Shown here one piece after another: positions 16,280 to 25,628 of a DNA stretch of 64,000 nucleotides (its first letter is position 1; every line of letters begins with the position of its first letter). A model generated the notes under the pieces. That model was not told the origin of the DNA, did not search any database, and was given only the letters and a program-made list of their open reading frames with translations. This DNA comes from an uncultured Emticicia sp. (lineage in GTDB: Bacteria; Bacteroidota; Bacteroidia; Cytophagales; Spirosomataceae), in contig NZ_CALCZQ010000070.1 in assembly GCF_937903345.1 (NCBI RefSeq), positions 1-64,000 of the forward strand. The letters run 5' to 3'. Made by a program: the position numbers and the translations under genes.

Positions 16280-18180
16280 TAATTTAGGAACTCCCAAGCA
16301 CTTTGATAAGCACCAATTTCCTGTGTATAATTAATAAATTCTTCATAAAAACCTAGACTTGCCAGCGTACCACTATCACCAATAATTACGAGCTTTTTTC
16401 TTGCACGAGTCATGGCCACATTCATGCGACGAATATCCGATAAAAAACCGATCGCACCTTCGGCATTGCTTCTTGTTAGACTGATGTAAACGATATCTCG
16501 TTCCTGCCCTTGAAAACTATCAATCGTATTGACTGAAATATGAACCGAAACTTCTTGTAATTCGGGAGTATGTTCGATTTGCTCTTTAAGAATGGTAATT
16601 TGCTGTTTATAAGGCGAAACAATGGCAATACTAGGAAAATTATCAGTGCTAAATTTTTTCTTCAATTCTTCCACAAAACCGCTCAAATGTTTTACTAAAA
16701 AAGATGCTTCGTCGGGGTTGGTTGAGCTTGTACCTTCAAGTTTTTCATCAAAACTACATCCAGCAGTATCAACAAATGCCAGAGGAGAGTCTGCTGGAAA
16801 AAGTAAATGTTTAGCTACCGAATGATGAGCTTTTAATTTATTTTGGTAGAAAATCTTTGACGAATGTGCCATAATTTGCTCATTCATGCGATATTGTTCT
16901 TCAAGAAGAGTAACCGCTTCTGGGTGGAGTGCCACACATTTTTCGAGTAAAGTTTTACTTAAACCAGCCTTTGCTGCTTCATTTGACTTAATTGTTGGTG
17001 ATAATTGGCAATGGTCGCCTGCTAAAACTACTTTTTGTGCTTTCAGAATTGGAATCCAACAGGCGGGTTCTAAGCCTTGCCCAGCTTCATCGATTATGAC
17101 CGTATGAAACTTAACGTTTCGTACCGTATAATGATTTGAGCCCACTAAAGTTGCCGTAATTACCTGAGCTTTCGAAACCAAATCATCGATGATATACTGT
17201 TCAGTATTTGACACTTCGTTCATTATTTTGTGGGCTTCATCAAACAAGGCTTTGCGTTGGTCACGTTCAGATTTTCCAAAATTTTTCTTATATTTATGAG
17301 CCATGTTTTTGTATTCATTGGCTTGTTTTTTCAGCGTTTTTGCATTTTTTATCATCGGATGGTCGGTCATTTTTGCATCCAAAGTTAAGGCCATCAATCG
17401 CTCCGTTACTCGTGCAGGATTACCTACCCTAAGTACATTTAGACCTTCTTCGTGGAGTTTTTCGCTCAGTAAATCAACTGCAGTATTGCTTGGTGCTACG
17501 ACCAAAATTTTCTGATTATCCTGTTTAATTAAGGCCTTAATAGCTTTTACCAAAGTGGTGGTTTTTCCAGTCCCAGGTGGTCCATGAATAATGGCTAATT
17601 CATTAGCTGATAGAATTTTATCTACCGCTTGGTTTTGTGAATCGTTTAGTTTTGGAAATATAATTTTGTGTAGGTTTTCGTTGAAAGTTGGCTGTTTTTC
17701 ACCCATTAAAACTCTGACTAAATTGCCTTCGGGCTTTTCTGCTAATTCGTTGGCTGATTTGAGAGCCGATTGCATTTCGTCATAAGAATTGTCATCAAAA
17801 AGTACATCAATTCCCAGTTTACCATCACGTGCAAAATCAGGTAATTCTTCAGCACGAAGAGTAATTTTTAACTTATTTCCATTTTGGTGTGAAATTATTC
17901 CTTCCACACGGTCGGTTTTAGGGTCATGATTGCCGAAGAAAACGGCAGGCATACCCGTACGCAGTTGATGTGAGATATCTTGGTGAGTGGTGCGTTCGAC
18001 TTCAACAGTAATATAATCGCCTCGACTCATTTCTGAGCCTCTGATCGCAATTGGATACCAGGTAATTCCATTAGCACGACGCTCAGCAACGGAAGATTGT
18101 TCGGTAAGTTTGCGGTACTGTGCGTGGTCTTCTTCACGCTCAGTTTTTAGTAAATCAAGTAATTTTTTGAAATAATCCAT
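16279..18180 (-). CDS. SF1 DNA/RNA helicase, UPF1/IGHMBP2-like
   Basis: A 633-residue superfamily 1B helicase. The N-terminal beta-barrel domain covers about 1-160. Walker A is GPPGTGKTT at 200-208, motif Ia is VVAPSNTAVD near 228, motif II is IIDEAGQ near 362-368, motif III AGDHCQLSPT, motif V/VI NTIDSFQGQERDIVYISLTR and MTRARKKLVIIGD. These are the AAA_11/AAA_12 domains of UPF1 and IGHMBP2. Bacterial members are thought to unwind nucleic acid in repair or RNA metabolism, but their exact role is unknown. It has no nuclease domain. It is a single-gene unit. Confidence 0.9.
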   Translation of the reverse strand: MDYFKKLLDLLKTEREEDHAQYRKLTEQSSVAERRANGITWYPIAIRGSEMSRGDYITVEVERTTHQDISHQLRTGMPAVFFGNHDPKTDRVEGIISHQNGNKLKITLRAEELPDFARDGKLGIDVLFDDNSYDEMQSALKSANELAEKPEGNLVRVLMGEKQPTFNENLHKIIFPKLNDSQNQAVDKILSANELAIIHGPPGTGKTTTLVKAIKALIKQDNQKILVVAPSNTAVDLLSEKLHEEGLNVLRVGNPARVTERLMALTLDAKMTDHPMIKNAKTLKKQANEYKNMAHKYKKNFGKSERDQRKALFDEAHKIMNEVSNTEQYIIDDLVSKAQVITATLVGSNHYTVRNVKFHTVIIDEAGQGLEPACWIPILKAQKVVLAGDHCQLSPTIKSNEAAKAGLSKTLLEKCVALHPEAVTLLEEQYRMNEQIMAHSSKIFYQNKLKAHHSVAKHLLFPADSPLAFVDTAGCSFDEKLEGTSSTNPDEASFLVKHLSGFVEELKKKFSTDNFPSIAIVSPYKQQITILKEQIEHTPELQEVSVHISVNTIDSFQGQERDIVYISLTRSNAEGAIGFLSDIRRMNVAMTRARKKLVIIGDSGTLASLGFYEEFINYTQEIGAYQSAWEFLN

Positions 18181-18718
18181 ATTGCAAAGGTAAGGAAATA
18201 TTAAGTAAGAGGTATTGAATACTTAATTTCCTAAGACAATTACAAAATAATGAAGAATATATTTGAAGAAGTTTTATGAGACAAAAGAATACTTTTTGAG
18301 TATTAGAGTTCACCCAAACTTTAGATTATCTAGTTTTTTTGAACACAAAACTCTCTTAATTTTGTGTTCGAATGGAAGAGACACATAATGTCTTTCCGTT
18401 CCCTCCGGGTCTTTGGCATGAAACCTTGAGGGGCTGGGAATGTCGTAATTTAGGACCTTGGTGTCAAGCCATATTAGAACGAGGCCAATATTTTATTTGA
18501 AAATTACAACCAATTAATGACGAATTTTGTATGTTCTTTTAATATTACCCCAAACAAGCCTATCCTAATTTTTATATTCTTACTTTCATAAGTTTTCGTA
18601 ACAAATTACATAATGTTAAAATCTAAGTCTAATAATAATTTTGCTTTAAATTAATCTAAAATTCATTTATTATTATTAATTTTCGAGCTAATCAACTGAA
18701 CAATAAGCTATTATAGAT
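18181..18718. other. Gene-free stretch with inverted repeats
   Basis: No coding sequence is seen. It holds a perfect 10-bp inverted repeat, gaacacaaaa (18341-18350) with ttttgtgttc (18360-18369), and one copy of the hairpin repeat at 18394-18490. The rest is AT-rich and likely contains the promoter of the gene at 18719, though no clean TAnnTTTG was found. Confidence 0.6.
18394..18490. repeat. Hairpin repeat, copy A
   Basis: About 97 bp, first of four related copies (also 19508-19600, 20224-20320, and a degenerate 62178-62224). The left half can fold: ttccctccgggtct opposite aaaccttgaggggc around a short loop. The right half shares taggaccttggtgtcaagc with copy C. Confidence 0.75.
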
Positions 18719-19483
18719 ATGGAAGTACATCATCATTCTCATCATCCCAAAAAGTGGAAAGAATACATTTCAGAGTTTTTGATGCTCTTTGCTGCGGTAA
18801 CCTTAGGTTTTTTTGCCGAGAATTTGCGAGAACATCAAATTGAAAAACACAGAGAGATACAGTTTTTGAAAAATATCCATTTAGATTTAGAAAGGGATAT
18901 AAAAGAAATTGACAATGTTATGTCTTTCAATATTAATAAACAACAATATGGTGAAGAATTGGCGAAACTTTATGAGACAGGTGTGTCAAAAGACCTGCCT
19001 AAATTCTATTTTCTAGTTAAAACATTGGCATTGAGAACGTTTTTTCAGCATTCTAAAAATGGTTTAGAGCAATTAAAAAATGCTGGAGGATTACGATTGG
19101 TAGAAGATGAAGAAATCATTCAACAACTACAACTAATTGAAATTCGAGTGGCAAATACCGAATCACTTCAAGAAAGTATGGACTTGAATTTAACATACTT
19201 TCGTATGAAAACCAACGCCATTTTGGATGCAGTTACGGTTCAAGAAATGAATATGAACCAAAAATTAAAAAATACCAAAACATTTAATTTTAGGAGATTT
19301 GAAGTGCCCTCCAGTGCTCGCCCTCTCCATTTAAAATCAACAGATGATATTAACGAATTGGTTAATTTAGGTATTGCACCAGTAAATACAACCAAATACA
19401 TCAATGGCCAATTAGTTGAACTACGTAAAGAGTGTTTGCAATTAAATAAATTACTTATTCAAAAATATGGTGAGGAGTTCTAA
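18719..19483 (+). CDS. Membrane-anchored protein with His-rich N-terminus, function unknown
   Basis: A 254-residue protein. The first residues are histidine-rich (MEVHHHSHHPKKW), followed by one predicted membrane helix at about 21-38 (LMLFAAVTLGFFAENLREHQ). The remaining 210 residues are helical and charged, probably a coiled-coil-like domain outside or inside the membrane. This N-terminal arrangement (His-rich tag, EYxxExLMxFxAVTLGFFAEN) recurs in uncharacterised Cytophagales proteins. The histidines may bind metal, which is speculation. It is flanked by repeat copies A and B and stands alone. Confidence 0.75.
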   Translation: MEVHHHSHHPKKWKEYISEFLMLFAAVTLGFFAENLREHQIEKHREIQFLKNIHLDLERDIKEIDNVMSFNINKQQYGEELAKLYETGVSKDLPKFYFLVKTLALRTFFQHSKNGLEQLKNAGGLRLVEDEEIIQQLQLIEIRVANTESLQESMDLNLTYFRMKTNAILDAVTVQEMNMNQKLKNTKTFNFRRFEVPSSARPLHLKSTDDINELVNLGIAPVNTTKYINGQLVELRKECLQLNKLLIQKYGEEF

Positions 19484-19507
19484 GCCTATCTAATTCCTAA
19501 ACGAAAC

Positions 19508-19600
19508 TTTTGGTACCCTCAGTGTCACTTTGGCAGCAGACCTTGAGGGGATGGGAAATCAAACTCCAGCATCTTGGTGATGTGCCAATAGAACAGTCAA
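19508..19600. repeat. Hairpin repeat, copy B
   Basis: Related to copies A and C but more diverged. Shares agaccttgaggggatggga with the family, opposite an imperfect partner arm (accctcagtgtc), and a weaker match to the right half (agcatcttggtgatgtgcc). Lies 25 bp after the stop of the preceding gene. Confidence 0.65.
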
Positions 19601-19759
19601 AGGCGACTGGGTATAATGTTTGTGCCTTAAAAACTTCAAAATATTTTTTTCATTTATTGTTTTATTTCTATCGTCAAGTGGAGTTCAGAAACCACTTTAA
19701 AAAACGGAGCGAAACCGAAAAGCTTAACGAGTAGGGAAAAACCATAATATCTATTTTTT

Positions 19760-20173
19760 ATGAAAATCAAAATTATTGTTACTTTGTTATTTACGCTTGC
19801 ATTGAAATTTAATGTGATTGCAGCGGAAAGAGTGGAAAATGAAAAGAAAACAGCCGAGTCAGTTTCTGCTGTTGCAAAAGCGGATGTTTTAAAGGCGGAT
19901 ATGAAGGATTTTTCAATGTCAGAAAGAGCTAAACTTGTAAAGATGGCAATTAAAGATGCAAAAGCTCAAATGCGTTCAGGTATTGTAAAATGGTTTGACA
20001 AACAAAAAGGGTTTGGTTTCATCACTCCAGATGGTGAAGGTGAAAAAGATATATATGTTCACTCCTCTGAAATTCAAGGAGCTAGGTTTTTGGTGCAAGG
20101 CCAAAGGGTTGAATATGAAATTAAACAAGGGCCGAAGGGTTTGCAAGCTTCTAACGTAAGAATTAAGGATTAA
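19760..20173 (+). CDS. Cold-shock domain protein with an N-terminal signal peptide
   Basis: A 137-residue protein with two parts that do not usually occur together. Residues 1-22 look like a Sec signal peptide ([20 protein letters not shown], then AAE as a cleavage site). After a charged linker (about 23-71), residues 72-137 are a full cold-shock domain: [20 protein letters not shown] with RNP1 KGFGFI at 83-88, then VHSSEI (100-105, RNP2), [20 protein letters not shown]. Cold-shock domains bind single-stranded nucleic acid, normally in the cytoplasm. If the leader is used, this one acts in the periplasm or at the membrane. An internal Met at residue 53 or 71 could give a cytoplasmic form. The gene is bracketed by repeat copies B and C. 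Confidence 0.8.
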   Translation: MKIKIIVTLLFTLALKFNVIAAERVENEKKTAESVSAVAKADVLKADMKDFSMSERAKLVKMAIKDAKAQMRSGIVKWFDKQKGFGFITPDGEGEKDIYVHSSEIQGARFLVQGQRVEYEIKQGPKGLQASNVRIKD

Positions 20174-20517
20174 TAAGAGACAAACTTTTAGCCTTGCCTA
20201 TTGATATGATGGGTGCTAAGTATTTCCATTCCCTTCAGGGTCTTGGCCATGAGACCTTGAGGGGATGTGAATTATAAACGCTAGGACCTTGGTGTCAAGC
20301 TGTTTTAGGACAAGACCAACAAGACGTTTCTAATAAATTTAAACAAACGTTATCCGCCGTCGCCTTTGATGGTAGTTTTGTATGATAAAGCTTAGAAGGC
20401 TTAAACATTCAATGTACTTTCAATGGGTTTATAATACTGGCTTGTTAGTGTCATTTTTGGCAATCGGGTTTGTTTAAATTAAGGTAAAATTTATAATTAT
20501 AAAAAAACAAACACTCA
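20174..20517. other. Intergenic stretch holding repeat copy C
   Basis: Contains repeat copy C at 20224-20320 and otherwise AT-rich sequence leading to the alginate-lyase-like gene. No further coding sequence is seen. Confidence 0.6.
20224..20320. repeat. Hairpin repeat, copy C
   Basis: Best-formed copy. tcccttcagggtct (left arm) is nearly the reverse complement of agaccttgagggga (right arm) around an 8-base loop tggccatg. The right half reads ctaggaccttggtgtcaagc, as in copy A. Confidence 0.8.
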
Positions 20518-21684
20518 ATGAAAGTTTTTGCCAGAATGTTGATCATTTCCTTTTTATTTCCATTTGTTGGAATTGGACAAAGTTCGTTATTCAAGACCGT
20601 AAGCCAAATTTTAAGAAATCAAATATTAAGCAACGCAAAAATGGCGATGACCGAGAAGCCAACCACAGTTACTGCTCATCAATGTGAACGTTCGGCAGGG
20701 GGGCTACATGATTTTTATTCTGAAGGCGATTATTGGTGGCAAAATCCTGACAATCCTAACGGGCCTTACATTCAAAGAGATGGGCAGTCAAATCCCAATA
20801 ATTTCGTGGCACATCGCAAGGCAATGATTCGGTTTAGTCAGATAATTGGCACTTTGGCATCGGCGTACATGCTAACCAAAGATGAAAAATATGTCAAGAA
20901 GGCTTTTGAACATCTCAATGCTTGGTTCGTTGACGAAAAAACCTACATGAATCCATCATTACTTTACGCCCAAGCCATCAAAGGCAAAGTAACAGGACGT
21001 GGCACAGGCTTAATTGACATGATACAAATGATGGAAGTAGCACAAGGGGTGCTCGTGATGCAAAATGCTAAAGTTGTCAATAAACAAGACTTAGAGAAGG
21101 TTAAAGGTTGGTTTTCAGAATATATAGTTTGGGTAAATTCACATCCTTACGGCATAGAAGAACGTGAGGCCAAAAATAATCACGGAACGTGTTGGGTAAT
21201 GCAAGTAGCCTCATTTGCCAAACTTACAGGAAACCAAGAAATGCTTGATTATTGTAAAAACAGATTCAAAACGGTCTTATTACCCAATCAAATAGAGAAG
21301 GACGGTAGTTTTCCGCTCGAACTCAAAAGAACTAAACCTTATGGCTATTCGCTGTTCAATTTAGATGCCATGACAACCGTTTGCCATATACTTTCTGATA
21401 AAAAAGAAAGTCTTTGGGATTTTACATTAGAAGATGGCAGAACCCTTAAAAAAGGCGTTGAATTTCTTTATCCTTTTGTAGAAAATAAAGCTAAGTGAGA
21501 AAATCCACAGGATGTAATGTACTGGAATGAATGGCCTGTGGCACAGCCTTTTTTGATTTTTGGATATCAAAAATATAAAGAAAAGATTTGGTTTGATACT
21601 TGGAAAAGCTTAGACCATTTTCCAAAAAATGAAGAAGTAATTCGAAATTTACCGATCAGAAATCCGTTGATTTGGGTGTTGTAA
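20518..21684 (+). pseudogene. Alginate lyase family protein, interrupted by one in-frame TGA
   Basis: The frame from the ATG at 20518 has a signal peptide (MKVFARMLIISFLFPFVGIG) and an alginate-lyase superfamily (PF05426-type) toroid domain over residues about 60-300, including the family motif KNNHGTCW. It stops at TGA 21496-21498 (codon 327). The same frame then continues for 61 clean codons (ENPQDVMYWNEWPVAQPFLI and onward) to TAA at 21682-21684, and that part matches the expected C-terminus. A single TGG to TGA change would explain it. Both halves keep good codon use, so the event is recent or the truncated 326-residue product still folds. The substrate of an intact enzyme would be alginate or another polyuronate. 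Confidence 0.75.
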
Positions 21685-22157
21685 CAAATTTCTTTTTGAA
21701 CTAATGGCAAAAGTTGAAGGTTCAGATGCATTTCATGAATTTAGAAAAAATAGTATAAATTAAGCGTATGCCATAGAAATATTAAAACTACACATGCTCT
21801 AATTTATACATTAGCCGCTTGTAAATTTATATTGATTATAAGAAATTTGACAAGTGATCTACTCTAATCTCGGATTTTCAAAATGCTAAATTATTTTCTA
21901 AGGTAACTTAATTTACTTTCGCAGGAAGTCTATCAAGTTGCTCTTCTTTACTAAGCACTATTTTGGTAAAAAATCATTGTTGAAAGAGTATAAACAAACG
22001 CCCGTTTGATTGTACCAAACTTGGACCATGTCAAGAAACCAAACTTCCAATTATTCCCAGCCTATAGAGTTAATAAAAAGTATACATTTAATTGATATAA
22101 ATCTAAGTATAACTATCATTAATTTTAGATGAATAAATCTATACAAATCAACCTCAT
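21685..22157. other. Gene-free stretch
   Basis: No complete gene is seen. A 19-codon frame starting at the ATG near 21704 (MAKVEGSDAFHEFRKNSIN) looks faintly protein-like and could be debris. The rest is AT-rich. Confidence 0.45.
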
Positions 22158-22769
22158 ATGAAAATTGGCTAGGGCCGAGTCAGCACCATAGACCAAAGTT
22201 TAGAAATGCAACCTGATTTACTCACCAAAGCGGGTTGCGAAATGATTTTTAAAGAAACCGCTTCGGGAGCTAAAACCTATAGACTCGAATTATAAAAACT
22301 TTTAAATCATATGCGTAAAGAAGATAAGGCGGTCGTTTATTAGCTCGATCGTTTGGGACGTTCCCTAAAACACTTATTAGAAGTATTAGCTGAATTCAGT
22401 ACAAAAGAAGTTGTTATCAATAGCATTAATGATGCTATTGATAACATTACACCGCAAGGAAGATTATTTTTTAATATTTCAGCTTCATTTGCTGAATTTG
22501 AAAGAGATTTAATTCGTGAACGCACAAAATCAGGTTTAGAAGCTGTGCGTGCAAGGGGAAGAAAAGGAGGTAGCCGACAAGGCACGACCAAAGATGCAGA
22601 ACAAAAAGCAAACCTTGCCGAAACCTATTATAAATAAAACAAAATGGGCATCAATCAAATTACCACAGAAATAGGAGTTTCAAAAATGACGCTTTATAAA
22701 TATCTCAGGCATACAAATGTTGAAATAAATGCTTATCAGGGACCATCGCCCCAGTTACAGAATAAATAG
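22158..22769 (+). pseudogene. Serine recombinase (resolvase/invertase) with four in-frame stops
   Basis: One continuous frame of 203 codons reads as a Pin/Tn3-type resolvase. The N-terminus MKIG(stop)GRVSTIDQSLEMQPD should contain the usual Tyr in place of the TAG at 22170-22172. Further stops are TAA at 22293-22295, TAG at 22341-22343 (in VVY(stop)LDRLGRSLKHL) and TAA at 22635-22637, just before the Hin-like helix-turn-helix (ITTEIGVSKMTLYKYLR). The nucleophile region around the RVST motif, LDRLGRS, and FAEFERDLIRERTKSGLEA are all preserved. There are no frameshifts. The gene cannot be made as one protein. It marks an old mobile element in this zone; no terminal repeats or transposase were found. 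Confidence 0.85.
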
Positions 22770-22917
22770 AACAACTTAGCAGCCGTTTCTTTCTTGTCTC
22801 ATTCTACTCACGACGAATATTGTACATTTCTATAATTTTACTCAAGGTAATGAACAAGAAATAGTCTAAGTTGGTCTATAGCCAATGATTGAGATATTCA
22901 ATCAATGACCATAATTT

Positions 22918-23658
22918 TTATCGAAACAGGAAGTGTCGCATAAAATCATCTTTAAAAGTGCGGCCTAATGGAATAGAAAAACTATTGACCATCGCTTCAT
23001 GCTCATTAAAAGATTCAATTTTATTGATATTTACAGCATAAGACCTATGCACACGAACCAGCTGTTTGAGAGGAAGACGCTCTAAAACATTACTGATTGA
23101 TTGTCTAATTACATATTTTTTTTGAGCCGTTATAATGTTTGTATAAATACTTTCAGCTTCCAAATAAAGAATTTCACTTAATGGAAATTTAACAAACTGA
23201 TAGTTTTGTTTAATAAAAATATCGTCGTTTATCTGCAATATGGCATCTTTTTGTAAAATCTCTTCTTTTGAGTTTCGAACTAATTGAATTTTTGTGGCAA
23301 AGTTATTAAATGCCATTTCTATTGCCATTCTTAGATTTGTGCTATGAAAGGGCTTCGAAATATAAGCTGCAGGATATGTTTTCTTTGCTCGTTCGAGAGT
23401 TACTTTATCGGTTAAGGCAGTCAAATAAATAATTGGGACTTGCTTTATTTCTGTCAATTTTTCAACAGTTTCGATACCATCCCAAATTCCCTTGATTGTG
23501 ATGTCACAAAGTACTAAATCTATATCATTCGTTTTATAGAACATCAGTGCATCCGGCCCATTATCAAATACTCCCGCAACCACATAGCCATCCTTTCGGA
23601 GTGAATCGCTTAAATCAGCAGCGATTATGAATTCATCTTCAATTATTAGGATTTTCAT
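22918..23658 (-). CDS. LytTR family response regulator
   Basis: A 246-residue response regulator. The receiver domain (1 to about 125) has the acidic pair Glu7/Asp8, phospho-acceptor Asp52 in LVLCDITIKG, and the conserved Lys in AYISKPFHS. The C-terminal LytTR DNA-binding domain (about 145-245) reads ILYLEAESIYTNIITAQKKY and LVRVHRSYAVNINKIESF. It should control transcription by binding direct repeats. The ATG overlaps the stop of the upstream kinase gene by four bases, so the two are co-translated and almost certainly form a pair. Confidence 0.93.
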   Translation of the reverse strand: MKILIIEDEFIIAADLSDSLRKDGYVVAGVFDNGPDALMFYKTNDIDLVLCDITIKGIWDGIETVEKLTEIKQVPIIYLTALTDKVTLERAKKTYPAAYISKPFHSTNLRMAIEMAFNNFATKIQLVRNSKEEILQKDAILQINDDIFIKQNYQFVKFPLSEILYLEAESIYTNIITAQKKYVIRQSISNVLERLPLKQLVRVHRSYAVNINKIESFNEHEAMVNSFSIPLGRTFKDDFMRHFLFR

Positions 23659-25607
23659 GCAACAAATTTTAATTTTTCTTTTGGTATTTGTAATTTGAAA
23701 AATGTACCATTACTTTTTTGAATGGTATATGTTCCACCCAATTGCTGCGTTAGCCCTGTAATTAGTTTTTTTCCAAAGGTATCACTCGTTCTTGTCCAAC
23801 GGTCTATGTCTATGCCTATTCCATTATCCTGAATTTCGAGTGTTAATCCACCGTTCTTTATTATGCTTATTTTTAAGTTTGGTTGTTGAATAGTCGTATA
23901 GGCGTACTTAAATGAATTTGTCAATAACTCATGGATTATCAAGCCCAAAGGCATTGCCAAATCTACATCCAGCTCTTCATTTTCGATATCAAAGTCTAAA
24001 TCAAAATTATCATAATTATAACCATAGGCATTCATCAAACTTTCGGCGAGGTCATTGATATATAATTTGATGTTTATGCTAGTTATTTTTTCTGTTAGGT
24101 AAAGTCGTTGATGAATCATTGACATTGCATCAATTCGTTGCAGACCTTGACGCACAGCCTGAATTGCCTTTTCGTCTTCCAATTTATCGGACTGTATCCG
24201 CAATAAACTTGATACAATAGCAAAATTGTTTTTTACTCGATGATGTAATTCTTTCAATAAAATATCTTTTTCTTCAAGCGAAGTTTGTACTAGTATTTTT
24301 TGCTGTTCAATTTCAAGGTTTTTAATTGTTAGTTCTTCGGAAGTTCGTTGTTTGAGTTTATATTTATTATAATACAAAACAACCGTAAGGCCCAATAGCA
24401 TCGATAAGCCTAAGGCTCCATCTCTAATTAATTCATTTGTATTTTGCAGAGCAATCTTAGCATTTTTCAACTCTATTTTTTTCTCTTTTCTATATTTCTG
24501 AAATTCTTGTTCAACCAGTGATATAGTTTTATTTCTACTCGTTTCTAAAAATCTTTGTTTTATTTTCCAGTAATTCTCTAAGGCTGCCAAAGCACTATCT
24601 GGCTTATTGGTTTTTTTGTAGGAAACAACGAGCGATTCATAGGCAACATCAGAAATACTCTCCAATTGGTATTTTTTGGCATAACGAGTGGCTTCGCTGG
24701 CATAAAAAATGGCTTGTTTATATTTGGACTGACGATTTCGGAGTTTAGCAATATAGGAATAGGCAAAAATAAATACTCTTGGTACTTTCACTTGTGGTAA
24801 AAGAGCCTCGACTCTATTCAAATATTTTGCGGCCGAATCAAGTTTGTTTAAGTATAAATAGGCATTTCCAATATTAGATGAATTCCGCACAATATTTTCT
24901 GTATCTAAATTAATTGACAAGGCTTTTTTATAAAACTTAACGGCCAACTCAAATTGTCCACTTTGCAAATAAGCATTTCCTAAATTATTAGATAGAAAAG
25001 CTACTGATATTTCTTTGTGAAAAAATTCCGAACGTTTGATACCTTCTAAACCATAAGCAATGGCTTTCTCATATAGCCCCATTTTAGTGAATATAAAAAC
25101 AAAACCTCGATAAGGTAGAAGTATTCCTGCTGTATCATCAATGCTCTCGGCAATTTGAAGCGACTCCGAGTATAATTTTATAGCAATGCTATCTTCATCA
25201 ATATTTTGATAATAAGTTCCGAGCAAATCAATTGCTTCAGCTTTTTTTATGAGGTTTTTTTGTTTTGTAAAAAGCCTGATTGATTCTTCAAAATATGCTT
25301 TTGATTGCAAAATATTATCGCCAAAATATTGAAAATTTTTGGCTACCAAAAAATATGCTTCAGCTTTTTGTTTTTGGTTTGCCATTAAATCTTTCCTACC
25401 TAATAATTCATAAGAATAGGCCATTCGAAGTTTTTGATCATAGCTATTATAAATTTTTTGAATAGCAATTAAATCGCTAAAAATCATTTTTTTAACTTTA
25501 GGCGATTTCAACAAAAGCCTCAAACTATCCTCCTTGGCATGTTGGGAATAAACCACTAATGGGAAAAACAAAAAAATTATTAAGATAGCTTTAAATTCTT
25601 TTGTCAT
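23655..25607 (-). CDS. TPR-containing membrane histidine kinase (HisKA_2)
   Basis: A 650-residue sensor kinase. A signal peptide/leader (MTKEFKAILIIFLFFPLVVY) is followed by about six tetratricopeptide repeats outside the membrane (GIKRSEFFHKEISVAFLSNN region, GNAYLQSGQFELAVKFYKKA). One membrane helix lies near 390-407 (LGLSMLLGLTVVLYYNKYKL), then a HisKA_2 dimerisation domain with ELHHRVKNNFAIVSSLLRIQ, and a HATPase_c domain with EIQDNGIGIDIDR. The ATG at 25607 is preferred to TTG at 25628. It is co-translated with the LytTR regulator. The signal sensed is unknown. Confidence 0.92.
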   Translation of the reverse strand: MTKEFKAILIIFLFFPLVVYSQHAKEDSLRLLLKSPKVKKMIFSDLIAIQKIYNSYDQKLRMAYSYELLGRKDLMANQKQKAEAYFLVAKNFQYFGDNILQSKAYFEESIRLFTKQKNLIKKAEAIDLLGTYYQNIDEDSIAIKLYSESLQIAESIDDTAGILLPYRGFVFIFTKMGLYEKAIAYGLEGIKRSEFFHKEISVAFLSNNLGNAYLQSGQFELAVKFYKKALSINLDTENIVRNSSNIGNAYLYLNKLDSAAKYLNRVEALLPQVKVPRVFIFAYSYIAKLRNRQSKYKQAIFYASEATRYAKKYQLESISDVAYESLVVSYKKTNKPDSALAALENYWKIKQRFLETSRNKTISLVEQEFQKYRKEKKIELKNAKIALQNTNELIRDGALGLSMLLGLTVVLYYNKYKLKQRTSEELTIKNLEIEQQKILVQTSLEEKDILLKELHHRVKNNFAIVSSLLRIQSDKLEDEKAIQAVRQGLQRIDAMSMIHQRLYLTEKITSINIKLYINDLAESLMNAYGYNYDNFDLDFDIENEELDVDLAMPLGLIIHELLTNSFKYAYTTIQQPNLKISIIKNGGLTLEIQDNGIGIDIDRWTRTSDTFGKKLITGLTQQLGGTYTIQKSNGTFFKLQIPKEKLKFVA

Positions 25608-25628
25608 ATCGTAATTGGAGCCAAACAA

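Noticed and set aside
22785..22820. Another copy of the second repeat family (near cttgtctcattctact)
   Set aside because: The match is short and weak, within what AT-rich sequence gives by chance.
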